Positions 36,270 through 44,556 of a stretch of 64,000 nucleotides of DNA are shown piece by piece. A model generated the notes under the pieces. The model saw nothing but the letters and a program-made list of their open reading frames with translations. It made no database searches and was not told the origin of the DNA. The stretch covers positions 62,001 to 126,000 of the forward strand of contig CALLSD010000062.1 in NCBI GenBank assembly GCA_938014245.1, read 5' to 3'. The stretch is from an uncultured Actinomyces sp. (GTDB lineage Bacteria > Actinomycetota > Actinomycetes > Actinomycetales > Actinomycetaceae). How positions within the stretch are numbered: position 1 is the stretch's first letter; every line of letters starts with the position of its first letter. Both the position numbers and the translations under genes were made by a program.

Positions 36270-37229
36270 ATGAGATATCAGTTGTTGTATGCCATCGCGT
36301 GGACAGTGCTCCCCGCCGTGTTCTTGTTTTCCTGGTGGCTGGAAACATACAGCGATTCGCGCCTTGCTGAGATCATGCGCGGTTTTTTCGCCACTCGTTT
36401 CGCTCCCGCTAGGAAAATTGCCCGTCGCTTGATCTGGACCGTTGCGGCGCTTTGCGGCGGTATTTCGTTCTTGCTCCTGACTCTTTGGGGAGTGGGGCCT
36501 ATTTCAGAGGTCCTATTCTGTGCGTGTTTAGCCCTGCTATTGGTCGGCGCTGGTTTTATGTTCCCTTTTCCCTTTTCGCTTCCACGGTGGATGGACGCGG
36601 ATTGGCAATGGTATAAGCGCCACGATTTGGTTGACGAGAAGGGGAATATCACCAGCAAATACGGAAGAACTGCTCGGGAGGCACTGCGTTTTGCCTTAAC
36701 TGAAGGGCGCGCTGTTATTGTGAGCGCACGCCTTCCTCTGTCTATGCAGTGGCGTGAGCTCCCTCGAGACACTCCGTCTCAGCTGCTTCCGCCTTCCCCG
36801 GCAACGCCTTTGTCTCCTCGATTGATCGTCGCCCAGGGCCCCTCAGATCCCCAGTCAGGTTTTCCCTCGTCCTTCACGGTTACTGCCTCCCTTGGAGATA
36901 CCGATGCACTCCCCTCAGTCGGCGAGCTTTCTGCAGCTTTGAGCGCAAAACTCCCGGGCTGGAGCACTCTGGCAGAAGAAAACGTAGAACCTGGTCGTTA
37001 TTCTCCCGCGGGAGAGTCTTCAGCGATCTTCGCTCAAGCTATTCGTTGCAAGGGCGTTTACTCCGATGCCGCAAACTCATACACGGTCATTCAATGGGTG
37101 TGGAGAATACCCATGACTGCGGATTCTTTCGTGGTGATTACGGCAACCGCAACCACGACCTCTTCTCTCTTTGCAACTGTCGCGGAAGACATTTCAAAGA
37201 TGTTCACGAAGCTCAAGGTCGAACTCTAG
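36270..37229 (+). CDS. Unrecognised membrane protein, third gene of the cassette, paralogue of the first
   Basis: ATG at 36270 with GGAGAG upstream, about 319 residues. Helices at about 5-22, 47-70 and 76-100, then FPFSLPRWMDADWQWYKRHDLVDEKGN, matching the first gene's LPLNFPTWLDPRWHDSVRKGLVDELGN. The soluble part repeats the same order: RLIVAQGPSD, SVGELSAALSAKLPGWSTL, SYTVIQWVWRIPMTADSFVVITATATTTS and a last amphipathic helix (MFTKLKVEL). The paralogy shows duplication within the operon with the unrelated-looking middle gene kept between. Terminator follows. Confidence 0.6.
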   Translation: MRYQLLYAIAWTVLPAVFLFSWWLETYSDSRLAEIMRGFFATRFAPARKIARRLIWTVAALCGGISFLLLTLWGVGPISEVLFCACLALLLVGAGFMFPFPFSLPRWMDADWQWYKRHDLVDEKGNITSKYGRTAREALRFALTEGRAVIVSARLPLSMQWRELPRDTPSQLLPPSPATPLSPRLIVAQGPSDPQSGFPSSFTVTASLGDTDALPSVGELSAALSAKLPGWSTLAEENVEPGRYSPAGESSAIFAQAIRCKGVYSDAANSYTVIQWVWRIPMTADSFVVITATATTTSSLFATVAEDISKMFTKLKVEL

Positions 37230-37269
37230 TTTTCTCTCTCGAGGCCGCGCCCGTGGGCACTGGCACTAA

Positions 37270-37305
37270 GAGTGTGGGGAGCAACCCGAGTTGCTCCCCA
37301 CACTC
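37270..37305. terminator. 16-bp stem terminator at end of the cassette
   Basis: Perfect inverted repeat GAGTGTGGGGAGCAAC / GTTGCTCCCCACACTC with a CCGA loop, between the convergent cassette and ABC-permease genes. Probably bidirectional. Confidence 0.82.
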
Positions 37306-37321
37306 ATTTGGCCAATGTGCC

Positions 37322-38044
37322 TTAGCCGATGCGACGGATGTGGCCGGATGCCGTCAGGGGCCAGCCCGCGACGACAACTGCTGCCGAAATAAGGCCGAGC
37401 AGCCAAAAGGCCGGATCCATCGGGGGCAGATAGCCTGACTTGTGGACAAGCGTGAGAATCACCCAAGTGATCGGCACGCCGATGCTACAGATACCCAGCG
37501 GGATTGCGAGCATGAGCGCGAAAGCCCTCTTCCAGGTCGAGCCGATGCAACGAGAAACTCCTCCGATGAAACGTCCGGCCCCATCGCAGACGACCCAAGC
37601 GAAAACAACAAATAACCACGTGTCGACGCCGAGCGGAAAGGATCCACGTCCCATGAAGAAGAGCAGGGGATGGATTGCGATAAGAAGCCACCAGATAAGA
37701 GACCCCAAGCCAATGATGACAATGGGATGCACGTAACTCGCTGCGGTGAGTGCGGTGCGCGAGCCACCGCTAAGAGCAGAAGCGCGCAAGTCGACGGTAG
37801 CGCTGACGATCCCGCAGATAAAGAGGAAAGTACCCGTGACAAAAGCGGAGTTTGTGGCGGACTGTTCAATGTTCTTGTTGATGTCGGAGACTGAGAGGTA
37901 GACGATGCCGTTGATCGCCAAGTTGGTGAGGAACTGGAGGCCCACAACCAGCAGGTAGAGCGCGACAGTGAATCGCGAGCGAACAAGCCCAATACGCAGG
38001 GGCGAGGGGGAGGATTTGATGAGGTCTGGGGTTGCGGTGTTCAT
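37322..38044 (-). CDS. ABC transporter membrane protein of the GntR-regulated operon
   Basis: 240 residues with about six hydrophobic segments (near 27-48, 68-90, 108-130, 140-160, 172-195, 212-235). Its ATG overlaps the ATPase stop by four bases, so it is the permease partner. The arrangement regulator-ATPase-permease matches YtrA-type exporter operons, often induced by cell-wall-active peptides or antibiotics. Substrate is unknown. A terminator shared with the convergent cassette follows. Confidence 0.78.
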   Translation of the reverse strand: MNTATPDLIKSSPSPLRIGLVRSRFTVALYLLVVGLQFLTNLAINGIVYLSVSDINKNIEQSATNSAFVTGTFLFICGIVSATVDLRASALSGGSRTALTAASYVHPIVIIGLGSLIWWLLIAIHPLLFFMGRGSFPLGVDTWLFVVFAWVVCDGAGRFIGGVSRCIGSTWKRAFALMLAIPLGICSIGVPITWVILTLVHKSGYLPPMDPAFWLLGLISAAVVVAGWPLTASGHIRRIG

Positions 38045-38937
38045 TGGTCGTTCTCCTGGATGAGGTAGGCGAAGGCGTCCTGGAAAGAACAGGGTGAAGA
38101 GGTCAGTGAGTGGGATGCAATCTCATGGTCAGCGACACCACGGCCACGCAGGTCCACGATGACTTCTCGTGCGGACCCAAGCACGCGAGAAGTAATGACG
38201 GCGATATCGGAATGATCGGCCAGGAAGCGTTCCACGTCAGCGGCGTTACCGGTAATCGCACAGATACGCGAAGTGAACTCGTCAATGCTCTCATGGGCAA
38301 GCAGACGCCCATTTTTGAGGGCGACGACGTCTTCGGCAACGTTTTCGAGCTCGGAGACCATATGTGAGGACATGAGGAAGGAACGACGCGGGCGACGTCC
38401 CTCCATACTGTCAGAGGCCAGGGTGAGCAGTTCCTCGTAGAAGGCGTATCGCGTGGGAACGTCCATGGGAGCCTGAATCTCATCAAGGACGGTAATGGGC
38501 GCACCCGATGCCAGTGCCACAGCGCCGGCCAGGATGGCAGCCTGCCCCGAGGACATCTTGCGCAGCTTCTTGCGCCCCTTCAGCTGGAAGGAGAAACGTT
38601 GAACGTAGTGGTCGAAGAGTTTCTGATCCCAGGTTGGACGCAGCGCGGCGTAGGCGACCATGGCCGAAGCCGATGAATTATCAAAGTCCCTGTCGGAAGA
38701 GACCACGATCGAGTAACCGAGTAGGTCGTTAGAACTCACCTCCGTTCCGCATATGGACACATTTCCTGACGACGGCGGAAGCAGGCCACCAAGGATCTGC
38801 ATAAGTGTCGTCTTGCCCGAACCGTTGGGGCCGACCAAGGCGGTGACGGTTGACTCTCCGAGAGTGAGGGAGACGTCACGCAGGGCTGGTGTTGCCTCAC
38901 CCGGATAGGTGTGGCTGATGGAGTCGAGGGTAATCAT
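38041..38937 (-). CDS. ABC transporter ATP-binding protein
   Basis: 298 residues. Walker A GPNGSGKTTLMQ (about 36-47), a Q-loop region replaced by a short VVSSDRDFDNSSA stretch, signature KMSSGQAAILAGAVALASG (SSGQ rather than LSGGQ), Walker B PITVLDEIQAPMD and switch His in LMSSHMVSELE. The C-terminal about 80 residues form an accessory domain. Both ends overlap neighbouring genes by four bases, so the three proteins are made together. Confidence 0.9.
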   Translation of the reverse strand: MITLDSISHTYPGEATPALRDVSLTLGESTVTALVGPNGSGKTTLMQILGGLLPPSSGNVSICGTEVSSNDLLGYSIVVSSDRDFDNSSASAMVAYAALRPTWDQKLFDHYVQRFSFQLKGRKKLRKMSSGQAAILAGAVALASGAPITVLDEIQAPMDVPTRYAFYEELLTLASDSMEGRRPRRSFLMSSHMVSELENVAEDVVALKNGRLLAHESIDEFTSRICAITGNAADVERFLADHSDIAVITSRVLGSAREVIVDLRGRGVADHEIASHSLTSSPCSFQDAFAYLIQENDQ

Positions 38938-39323
38938 GAGCGTTCCTTGGCAGTCGTGTCAGCGCTGTAGGCGCGGACGTGGTCGATGATGGCGTCGATA
39001 TCGAGGCCCAGGGCCAGGCCCGCTTCGACGGCGGGGTTAAGAGTTTCCTCCACGTAGGTCGCAAGCCCATCGGTAACGAGCGCATTGCGGGCCCCCTCAG
39101 CAACGAACATGCCAATGCCGCGTCGCTTTTCGACGAGCCCTTCATCGACGAGGATCGCGAAGGCCTTGCCGACGGTTGCCGGGTTGATGCGGTAGGTCGC
39201 GGAGTATTCCGTGGTGGAGGTGAGCTGGTCCCCGGCGCGCAAGGCGCCGCGCAGGATCTGCGCGCGGATGTCGTCGGCGATCTGGACGTAGATGGGGATC
39301 CCCGAGACGAATGTGGGTGCCAT
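38934..39323 (-). CDS. GntR-family (YtrA subfamily) transcriptional repressor
   Basis: The ATG at 39323 (MAPTFVSGIPIYVQIADDIRAQIL) with GGGAGG 8 bases upstream is preferred over the TTG at 39329. 129 residues: an N-terminal winged helix with the GntR pattern (GALRAGDQLTSTTEYSATYRINPATVGKAFAILVDEGLVEKRRG, residues about 30-73) and a short helical tail typical of the YtrA group rather than a large effector domain. First gene of the ABC operon, with a long palindrome directly upstream that it very likely binds (autorepression). Confidence 0.9.
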   Translation of the reverse strand: MAPTFVSGIPIYVQIADDIRAQILRGALRAGDQLTSTTEYSATYRINPATVGKAFAILVDEGLVEKRRGIGMFVAEGARNALVTDGLATYVEETLNPAVEAGLALGLDIDAIIDHVRAYSADTTAKERS

Positions 39324-39343
39324 GCGCAAGCCCTCCCTTCAGC

Positions 39344-39379
39344 TTCAGTGGTTCATTACATGACTAATGAACCACTGAA
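39344..39379. promoter_or_regulatory. Palindromic operator of the GntR/YtrA operon
   Basis: Two perfect 15-base arms (TTCAGTGGTTCATTA / TAATGAACCACTGAA) around a 6-base spacer CATGAC, 20 bases before the regulator start. The GTTCATTA-N6-TAATGAAC core is the symmetrical kind of site bound by YtrA-type dimers. Confidence 0.85.
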
Positions 39380-39448
39380 CCTACCCTCCTGTCAAGTCCC
39401 CTATCAAAATCTCTTGCGAAGCACCGCCCTCCCCCCGCTTTCGCACAC

Positions 39449-39492
39449 AAAAAGAACCCCGGCCTCGTCCCCACAATGAGGAACGAGGCCGG
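39449..39492 (-). terminator. Terminator of malEFG
   Basis: 10-bp stem CCGGCCTCGT / ACGAGGCCGG with a T run on the minus strand (39453-39449) after it, 26 bases past the malG stop. Confidence 0.8.
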
Positions 39493-39517
39493 AGCTAGGT
39501 CAGCGAGAAGCGGGTGC

Positions 39518-40414
39518 TTAGCCCTTCACCGCACCGGAGGTCAGACCGGAAACGATGTACTTCTGCAGGTACTGGAAGAGCAAGATCACCGGAATTGCTG
39601 CAATGATCGAGCCTGCCGCGAAGACACCCCACGGGGCATTACGTTCGTCAGCTGCCCAGTTGTACATGCCCACGGCCAGCGTGTACTGATCGGGGGTTTG
39701 CATAACAACCTTGGCAATAACGAAATCACCGAAGCTGGAGATGAAGCTCAGCAGACTAACAACTGCCAGAACAGGAAGAACCAGCGGCATGATGATTGTC
39801 CAGAAAGTCTGAGCATGCGAAGCGCCATCGATCTCTGCGGCCTCATCAAGTTCGCGAGGAACGGAGTTGAAGAAACCGAAGAGCAGGAAGGTGTTCGAAC
39901 CCAACGCGCCACCGAGGTAGACACAGATCAGGCCAAGCTTCGAGTTCAAGCCCAAAACCGGGAAGATATCCTTAATTCCCAGCAAGAGCAGGAAGAGAGC
40001 CACGAAAGCCAGCATCTGCGGGAACATCTGGACCAGAAGCAGGAAGGTCAGCGTCCCACGACGGCCCCGGAAGCGGAAACGACTGAAGGCGTAGGCAGCG
40101 GCCGCGCCCATAAGGACAGTTCCAATGGCGGTCACCGTCGAGACGACCAAAGAATTGAGAATCCACTTCCAGTACATGCTGTACTGGTCACTCCCCAACG
40201 CCTTGAAGTGATCAAGGGTCAGTCCATCAGAGAAGCTGATACCGGAGGTCAGTGTCGCATTCGGAATAAAGGACACCGAAAGCACGTAGAGCAGCGGGAT
40301 GAGGCAGTAAATAATCACTGCGATACCCACAATGTGCCTCCAGCCGACTTCCTTCCACCAACGTGAGCCGCGGAGCGTTGTCAACTGTGCATTTTCTTTG
40401 CTTTGTGCGCTCAT
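39518..40414 (-). CDS. malG: Maltose/maltodextrin-type ABC permease MalG
   Basis: The ATG at 40414 has GGAGG 8 bases upstream; a GTG one codon earlier is also possible. 298 residues, six membrane helices, and the permease EAA loop DEAAEIDGASHAQTFWTIIMPLVLP that docks on the ATPase. The C-terminal SGLTSGAVKG tail is typical of MalG. It forms the channel with MalF. No ATP-binding subunit (MsmK/MalK-like) is in the operon, so a shared ATPase elsewhere is expected. The stop of malF overlaps its start. Confidence 0.93.
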   Translation of the reverse strand: MSAQSKENAQLTTLRGSRWWKEVGWRHIVGIAVIIYCLIPLLYVLSVSFIPNATLTSGISFSDGLTLDHFKALGSDQYSMYWKWILNSLVVSTVTAIGTVLMGAAAAYAFSRFRFRGRRGTLTFLLLVQMFPQMLAFVALFLLLLGIKDIFPVLGLNSKLGLICVYLGGALGSNTFLLFGFFNSVPRELDEAAEIDGASHAQTFWTIIMPLVLPVLAVVSLLSFISSFGDFVIAKVVMQTPDQYTLAVGMYNWAADERNAPWGVFAAGSIIAAIPVILLFQYLQKYIVSGLTSGAVKG

Positions 40415-42000
40415 CACAGTTCCTCCAATGCCTTTGTCTGACGGAATCCAAGCCAGGCGATCACACCAACAACAGCGAAGATGAAGATCGACATTGCCGA
40501 GGCCAAACCATAGTTGTACTGGCCGCCCGCGAAGGCGATCTTGTAGACCATCGAAATCAAGATGTCAGTCTGACCCAAGGCGTAGGGCACACCTTCAAAG
40601 TCCGGCCCGCCCTTCGTCAGCATGTAAATCAACGAGAAGTTGTTGAAGTTAAACGCGAAAGACGCAATCAGCAGCGGGGTTGTGGATTGCAAAACCAGAG
40701 GCAGCTTGATCGACCAGATGGTTCGCAATCCAGACGCACCATCCATCTTTGCCGCTTCTTCAACATCTCCCGGGAGCGACTGAAGCGCACCCAAGCAGAC
40801 GAGGAACATATAGGGGAAGCCGAGCCAGAGGTTCACACCGAGGATCGCGACCTTCGCCATAAGTCCATTGGTCAACCACGGAACCTGCGCCCCACCAAGC
40901 AACACGTTGTTAATGAAGCCGAATTCCTCGTTGAGCATGCCCTTCCACACCAGGGTCGCCAAGAAGCCAGGGAATGCGTAGGGAAGGATCATCAAGGACT
41001 GGTAGATCTTTCGGCCTCGGATTCGCTTGTCGGAGAAAATCAGCGCCAAGATAAGCCCAAAAGCGAATGTCGACAGGACAGATCCGATGGCAAAGACGAA
41101 AGACCACACGAGCGCATTCAGGAATGGCTTGACAATTCCAGAACCCGAAAACATCTGTGAGTAGTTGGAAGTACCCACAAAGACACGCCAACCGGTGGAT
41201 AGCTGGTTACCCTGGCTATCTTCGAAAACACCCTTTTGGTTATTCGCCTTGTAGACGACACCGTTTTGCGTGTTCGTCAGTGTATCGGCAGCTTCGTCGT
41301 AGGTGAAGGTGGACTTGGCGAGGTAGCCGGAGGTTCCGTCCGTCGTGACATAGTAGCCATCGTCAAGGTTGGAACTCACGGGAACCGTCAGCTGAGAAAC
41401 TTCCGTCTGGCGGCTGGCCAGATCACCAAGGTCAAGGATCTTGTAGCCCGAGACATCGGTAATTCCCATTGCCGTCACAGTTCCCTGGACGCTCTGGAGA
41501 GGCTTGGTTGCCGTACCAAGCTTCAGTTCACCGGTCGCGGGGTCTGCGACAACGAGGCCCAGTTCGCTTCCATCTTCAACGACAGCGGTCTGGACAGTTG
41601 GAGCTCCTTCAACACGCTGGCGGTTCGAGGCCAAAATAGCTTCGATTGCATCCGTCTTCGTCGAGTTGTGACCATCTCCGTAGTTGGTCAATGAAACATA
41701 CCCGGTGTAGCCCATGACGAAGAGCTGGTAGATCAAGAGGAAGATCATGCCGGGGAGAAGATATTTAGCAGGGAGCGCTCTCTTCGAGAAATACACCCAG
41801 TTAATGACGATGAGCAAGAACGCCATCACACCGATGATGATCCAAGAATCGACGGCCCATGCCGCCATGATTCCGTAGATGCCCAGCGCATCAATGAGCA
41901 TCATGATGATGAGTTTCGCAATAAAACCGGGCCGCATGACATCACGGGCATGCGAAGTACGGTCCTTCTGAACGGTACTCGAGGAAGAAGCTGCAGGCAT
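40414..42000 (-). CDS. malF: Maltose/maltodextrin-type ABC permease MalF with large extracytoplasmic loop
   Basis: 528 residues, longer than the about 300 of most sugar permeases because a soluble loop (about residues 90-270, IEAILASNRQRVEGAP... to ...GWRVFVGTSNYSQMF) is inserted after the first helices, as in MalF with its P2 domain. Later helices carry the EAA loop VEEAAKMDGASGLRTIWSIKLPLVLQ. Together with MalG and MalE it imports maltose or malto-oligosaccharides; the exact sugar is inferred from homology. Confidence 0.93.
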   Translation of the reverse strand: MPAASSSSTVQKDRTSHARDVMRPGFIAKLIIMMLIDALGIYGIMAAWAVDSWIIIGVMAFLLIVINWVYFSKRALPAKYLLPGMIFLLIYQLFVMGYTGYVSLTNYGDGHNSTKTDAIEAILASNRQRVEGAPTVQTAVVEDGSELGLVVADPATGELKLGTATKPLQSVQGTVTAMGITDVSGYKILDLGDLASRQTEVSQLTVPVSSNLDDGYYVTTDGTSGYLAKSTFTYDEAADTLTNTQNGVVYKANNQKGVFEDSQGNQLSTGWRVFVGTSNYSQMFSGSGIVKPFLNALVWSFVFAIGSVLSTFAFGLILALIFSDKRIRGRKIYQSLMILPYAFPGFLATLVWKGMLNEEFGFINNVLLGGAQVPWLTNGLMAKVAILGVNLWLGFPYMFLVCLGALQSLPGDVEEAAKMDGASGLRTIWSIKLPLVLQSTTPLLIASFAFNFNNFSLIYMLTKGGPDFEGVPYALGQTDILISMVYKIAFAGGQYNYGLASAMSIFIFAVVGVIAWLGFRQTKALEEL

Positions 42001-42061
42001 TGTGGTCCTTCGTTACCTATAACAGCGATTAGGGAACCGTGAGCAAAAATGCTCAGGGATG

Positions 42062-42098
42062 GGTTTTGCGGGCACCCGGTTTGGGCGCCCGCAAAACC
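42062..42098 (-). terminator. Intercistronic hairpin between malE and malF
   Basis: 12-bp perfect stem GGTTTTGCGGGC / GCCCGCAAAACC right after the malE stop. It lies inside an operon and has no T run following. It probably protects malE mRNA or partly terminates, so binding protein exceeds permease. Confidence 0.7.
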
Positions 42099-42109
42099 GG
42101 GAGACCTCA

Positions 42110-43336
42110 CTACTTGTTCATTGTGGTCTTGATGTTGTTAACCATGGTCTCCCACGAGGAGGCGGGATCGGCACCATTTACAATGGCGACCTCAGTCTTG
42201 CCCCAGTAATCCCACACGGCTTTCATTTCGGGGATTGCCGGCATGGGCAGGCCCTTTCCGGCGATGGAAGCGAACTGCTTGAGGTTTTCGTCGGTGAGCG
42301 AGTCAGCAACTTCGATCATTGCCGGAACGCGTCCACCCAGCTGCTGCAGCTTGGACTGTGCTTCCTTGGTCTCCAGGTACTGGAAGAACTTGCTGACCAG
42401 AACCTGGTTCTGGGTCTTGGAGCTCTGGTAGAACGTCTGAACACCAACGAAGGGCTTGGCTTCCTTGCCGCCTGCGGAAGGAATCGGGAGGACGGAGACG
42501 TCGAGTCCGGCTTCCTTAGCAGCGGTGACATTCCAGGGGCCGGTCACCATGTAGGCTGCCTTACCCTTGAGGAAAGCATCCTTGGCAATGTCGGAGGTGA
42601 TGTTCGGGTTGAGGGTCTTTGCTGCACCCTGCTCCTTGAGCCACTGGGTGAACTCGGATGCGCCGGCTCCACCCAGGGTCAGATCAGAGGTGTAGGAGCC
42701 GTCAGCGGACTGCTTGAAGACCTCGTTGCCGAAGGAGCTCTCGAAAGCGTAGAGGTGGTAGGGGTCACCGTCGGTGCCCATCTGAACAACGAAGGGGTAC
42801 TCCGAACCGGCCTTCTTACCGGAGGCAACCATTTCATCAAAGGTCTTCGGGGAGTCGGAAGTGAGCTTGTTGTTACGAACCAGTGCAACAGACTCAACGG
42901 CGTAGGGAACGCCGTAGGTCTTGCCGTCGTAGGTCACGCCCTGGATTGCCGCCTCGGAGAACTTTGACTTTGCATCGCCCAAGTCAACGGGGGAAATAAC
43001 GCCGTTCTTCACCAGCTGGCCGAGCCCGTCGTGGGCCGTAACCATGATGTCGGGGCCGTTTCCGGTCGGAACCTGGCTAATGAACTCTTGACCCATGTCG
43101 GTCTGAGACTTCTGAACAACCTGAACGTCCACCTTGGTGGCTGCAGTGAAGTCCTTGGCCAGCTCCTGGATCTGCGAGTAACGGGTGTCATCGGCCCACA
43201 CCGTCAGCGAACCGACGGAAGAAGAAGCGCTTGCGGATGCCGACTGGCTGCCCGAAGAGTTCGAGCCTCCATTCGAGCACGCTGCAAGCGTTGCTGTAAC
43301 TGCCAAAACTCCGCATACTGCTATGCCTCGTCGCAT
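42110..43336 (-). CDS. malE: Maltose/maltodextrin-binding lipoprotein MalE
   Basis: 408 residues, AGGAG before ATG. Signal peptide with lipobox LAACS (Cys20), a Ser-rich linker, then the bacterial extracellular solute-binding family 1 fold: SLTVWADDTRYSQIQELAKDFTAATKVDVQV near 45-75, KGKAAYMVTGPWNVTAAKEAG, and the C-terminal WDYWGKTEVAIVNGADPASSWETMVNNIKTTM. It captures sugar outside the cell for MalFG. Promoter-proximal gene, divergent from the LacI-type regulator, with operator-like sequence in between. Confidence 0.93.
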   Translation of the reverse strand: MRRGIAVCGVLAVTATLAACSNGGSNSSGSQSASASASSSVGSLTVWADDTRYSQIQELAKDFTAATKVDVQVVQKSQTDMGQEFISQVPTGNGPDIMVTAHDGLGQLVKNGVISPVDLGDAKSKFSEAAIQGVTYDGKTYGVPYAVESVALVRNNKLTSDSPKTFDEMVASGKKAGSEYPFVVQMGTDGDPYHLYAFESSFGNEVFKQSADGSYTSDLTLGGAGASEFTQWLKEQGAAKTLNPNITSDIAKDAFLKGKAAYMVTGPWNVTAAKEAGLDVSVLPIPSAGGKEAKPFVGVQTFYQSSKTQNQVLVSKFFQYLETKEAQSKLQQLGGRVPAMIEVADSLTDENLKQFASIAGKGLPMPAIPEMKAVWDYWGKTEVAIVNGADPASSWETMVNNIKTTMNK

Positions 43337-43420
43337 GTCAACTCCTGATCAATTGAGTATTGCTCGTACACAGTTGTACTTTGCACTTAAGACCACTCTA
43401 ATCACAGAAAATCGTTTTCA

Positions 43421-43432
43421 GCAAGCGGTTTC
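43421..43432. promoter_or_regulatory. LacI-family operator-like site in the malE/regulator divergent region
   Basis: GCAAGCGGTTTC matches the GCAANCGNTTGC-type LacI/MalR operator in 9 of the 10 defined positions, with the central CG. It lies between the divergent starts of malE and the regulator. A second weaker AT-flanked site (GAAAA-TCG-TTTTC) is adjacent at about 43407-43419. Confidence 0.65.
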
Positions 43433-43505
43433 AGGATTGTTAGAAAAATGATATCTTTGGGTCACATCCCGTCTATCATGCATGCCCATTCTGAAAGGCC
43501 CTTCG

Positions 43506-44522
43506 ATGTCGAAGAACCGCACCCGCATGGCCGACATTGCCTCACATGCCGGTGTTTCTATCGCAACCGTCTCGCGCGTATTTAACGGAGTCGGACAGGT
43601 CTCGGACGACACTCGATACCGAGTTCTCACAGCAATCGACGAACTTGGCTACGAACGCCCCAGCATGCTTGCCGACGACAATCGCCTCATCATCGGAGTA
43701 ATCGTCCCCGAACTAACAAATCCCATTTTTGCCACCTTCGCTCACACCCTCCACACGGAGGTCGACAGGGCGGGTGGCCAGGCATTTATCGCCTCACAAA
43801 CTCCCGGCACCACCAGCGAAGAAGAACACACTCAAGCCTTTCTTGCGCGAGGAGTTTCAGGACTCATCTTTGTCTCTGGCCGCCACGCAGACCTGCAAGC
43901 AGACCTGAGTCGCTATACAAATCTCTCCCAGATTCATCTCCCCTTCGTCACCATTAACGGCGCTCGGAGCGAGGTCCAAGCGCCAGACTTTTCAACGGAA
44001 GACGCTCTGGGAATTCGCGCATCAATCCAACACCTCAAAGAACTAGGCCACCGCAAGATTGCAATGCTCGGCGGACGTCATCACGTCGTCCCAGCACTGC
44101 GCAAAGGCGAGGCCTTCCGCCAAGTCATGTCCCAAGAACTTGGGATCCCCAACCCTACGGTCGTGGAAACTTTCTACACTTACGAGGCCGCGGCCTCGGC
44201 AACCCACGCACTGATCGACGGCGGAATAACGGCGATCATTGCCGGATCAGATCTCCAGGCAATGGGTGCAATCAGGACCATTCAGTCGAGAGGACTGAGC
44301 GTTCCCGGAGACATTTCGGTAATCGGCTTTGACGACTCCTTTCTCATGCCCCATCTCTCCCCCGCTCTTACAACGGTCCGACAGCCGGTTGAAGCTATCT
44401 CACATTCGGCAGTCTCTTCACTCTTCGATGCGATCCACTCACAAAAACCGCAGCAACATCAGGATTTTGCGTTTACTCCTGACCTCGTCGTACGCGCTTC
44501 CACAGGGCGAGCGCGCTTTTGA
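43506..44522 (+). CDS. LacI-family transcriptional regulator, probable MalR
   Basis: The ATG at 43506 (MSKNRTRMADIASHAG) with AAAGG upstream. 338 residues: the LacI helix-turn-helix and hinge (MADIASHAGVSIATVSRVFN, then VSDDTRYRVLTAIDELGY) followed by a periplasmic-binding-protein-like effector domain (IGVIVPELTNPIFATFAHTL to DISVIGFDDSFLMPHLSPALTTVRQP). Divergent from malEFG, which it very likely represses until maltose-type sugar is present. Its stop codon lies within the first Zur box of znuA. Confidence 0.92.
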   Translation: MSKNRTRMADIASHAGVSIATVSRVFNGVGQVSDDTRYRVLTAIDELGYERPSMLADDNRLIIGVIVPELTNPIFATFAHTLHTEVDRAGGQAFIASQTPGTTSEEEHTQAFLARGVSGLIFVSGRHADLQADLSRYTNLSQIHLPFVTINGARSEVQAPDFSTEDALGIRASIQHLKELGHRKIAMLGGRHHVVPALRKGEAFRQVMSQELGIPNPTVVETFYTYEAAASATHALIDGGITAIIAGSDLQAMGAIRTIQSRGLSVPGDISVIGFDDSFLMPHLSPALTTVRQPVEAISHSAVSSLFDAIHSQKPQQHQDFAFTPDLVVRASTGRARF

Positions 44523-44534
44523 CAACCGTTATCA
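44520..44534. promoter_or_regulatory. Zur box 1 upstream of znuA
   Basis: TGACAACCGTTATCA, a 7-1-7 inverted repeat with one mismatched pair. It overlaps the stop of the LacI-type gene. With box 2 it forms a tandem pair 22 bases centre to centre. Confidence 0.7.
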
Positions 44535-44541
44535 ATACGCT

Positions 44542-44556
44542 TGATAATGATTATCA
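44542..44556. promoter_or_regulatory. Zur box 2 overlapping the znuA start
   Basis: TGATAATGATTATCA is a perfect 7-1-7 inverted repeat of the Fur/Zur type. Its last base is the A of the ATG at 44556. Zinc-loaded Zur bound here would block both polymerase and, if the mRNA is leaderless, the start itself. Confidence 0.8.
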
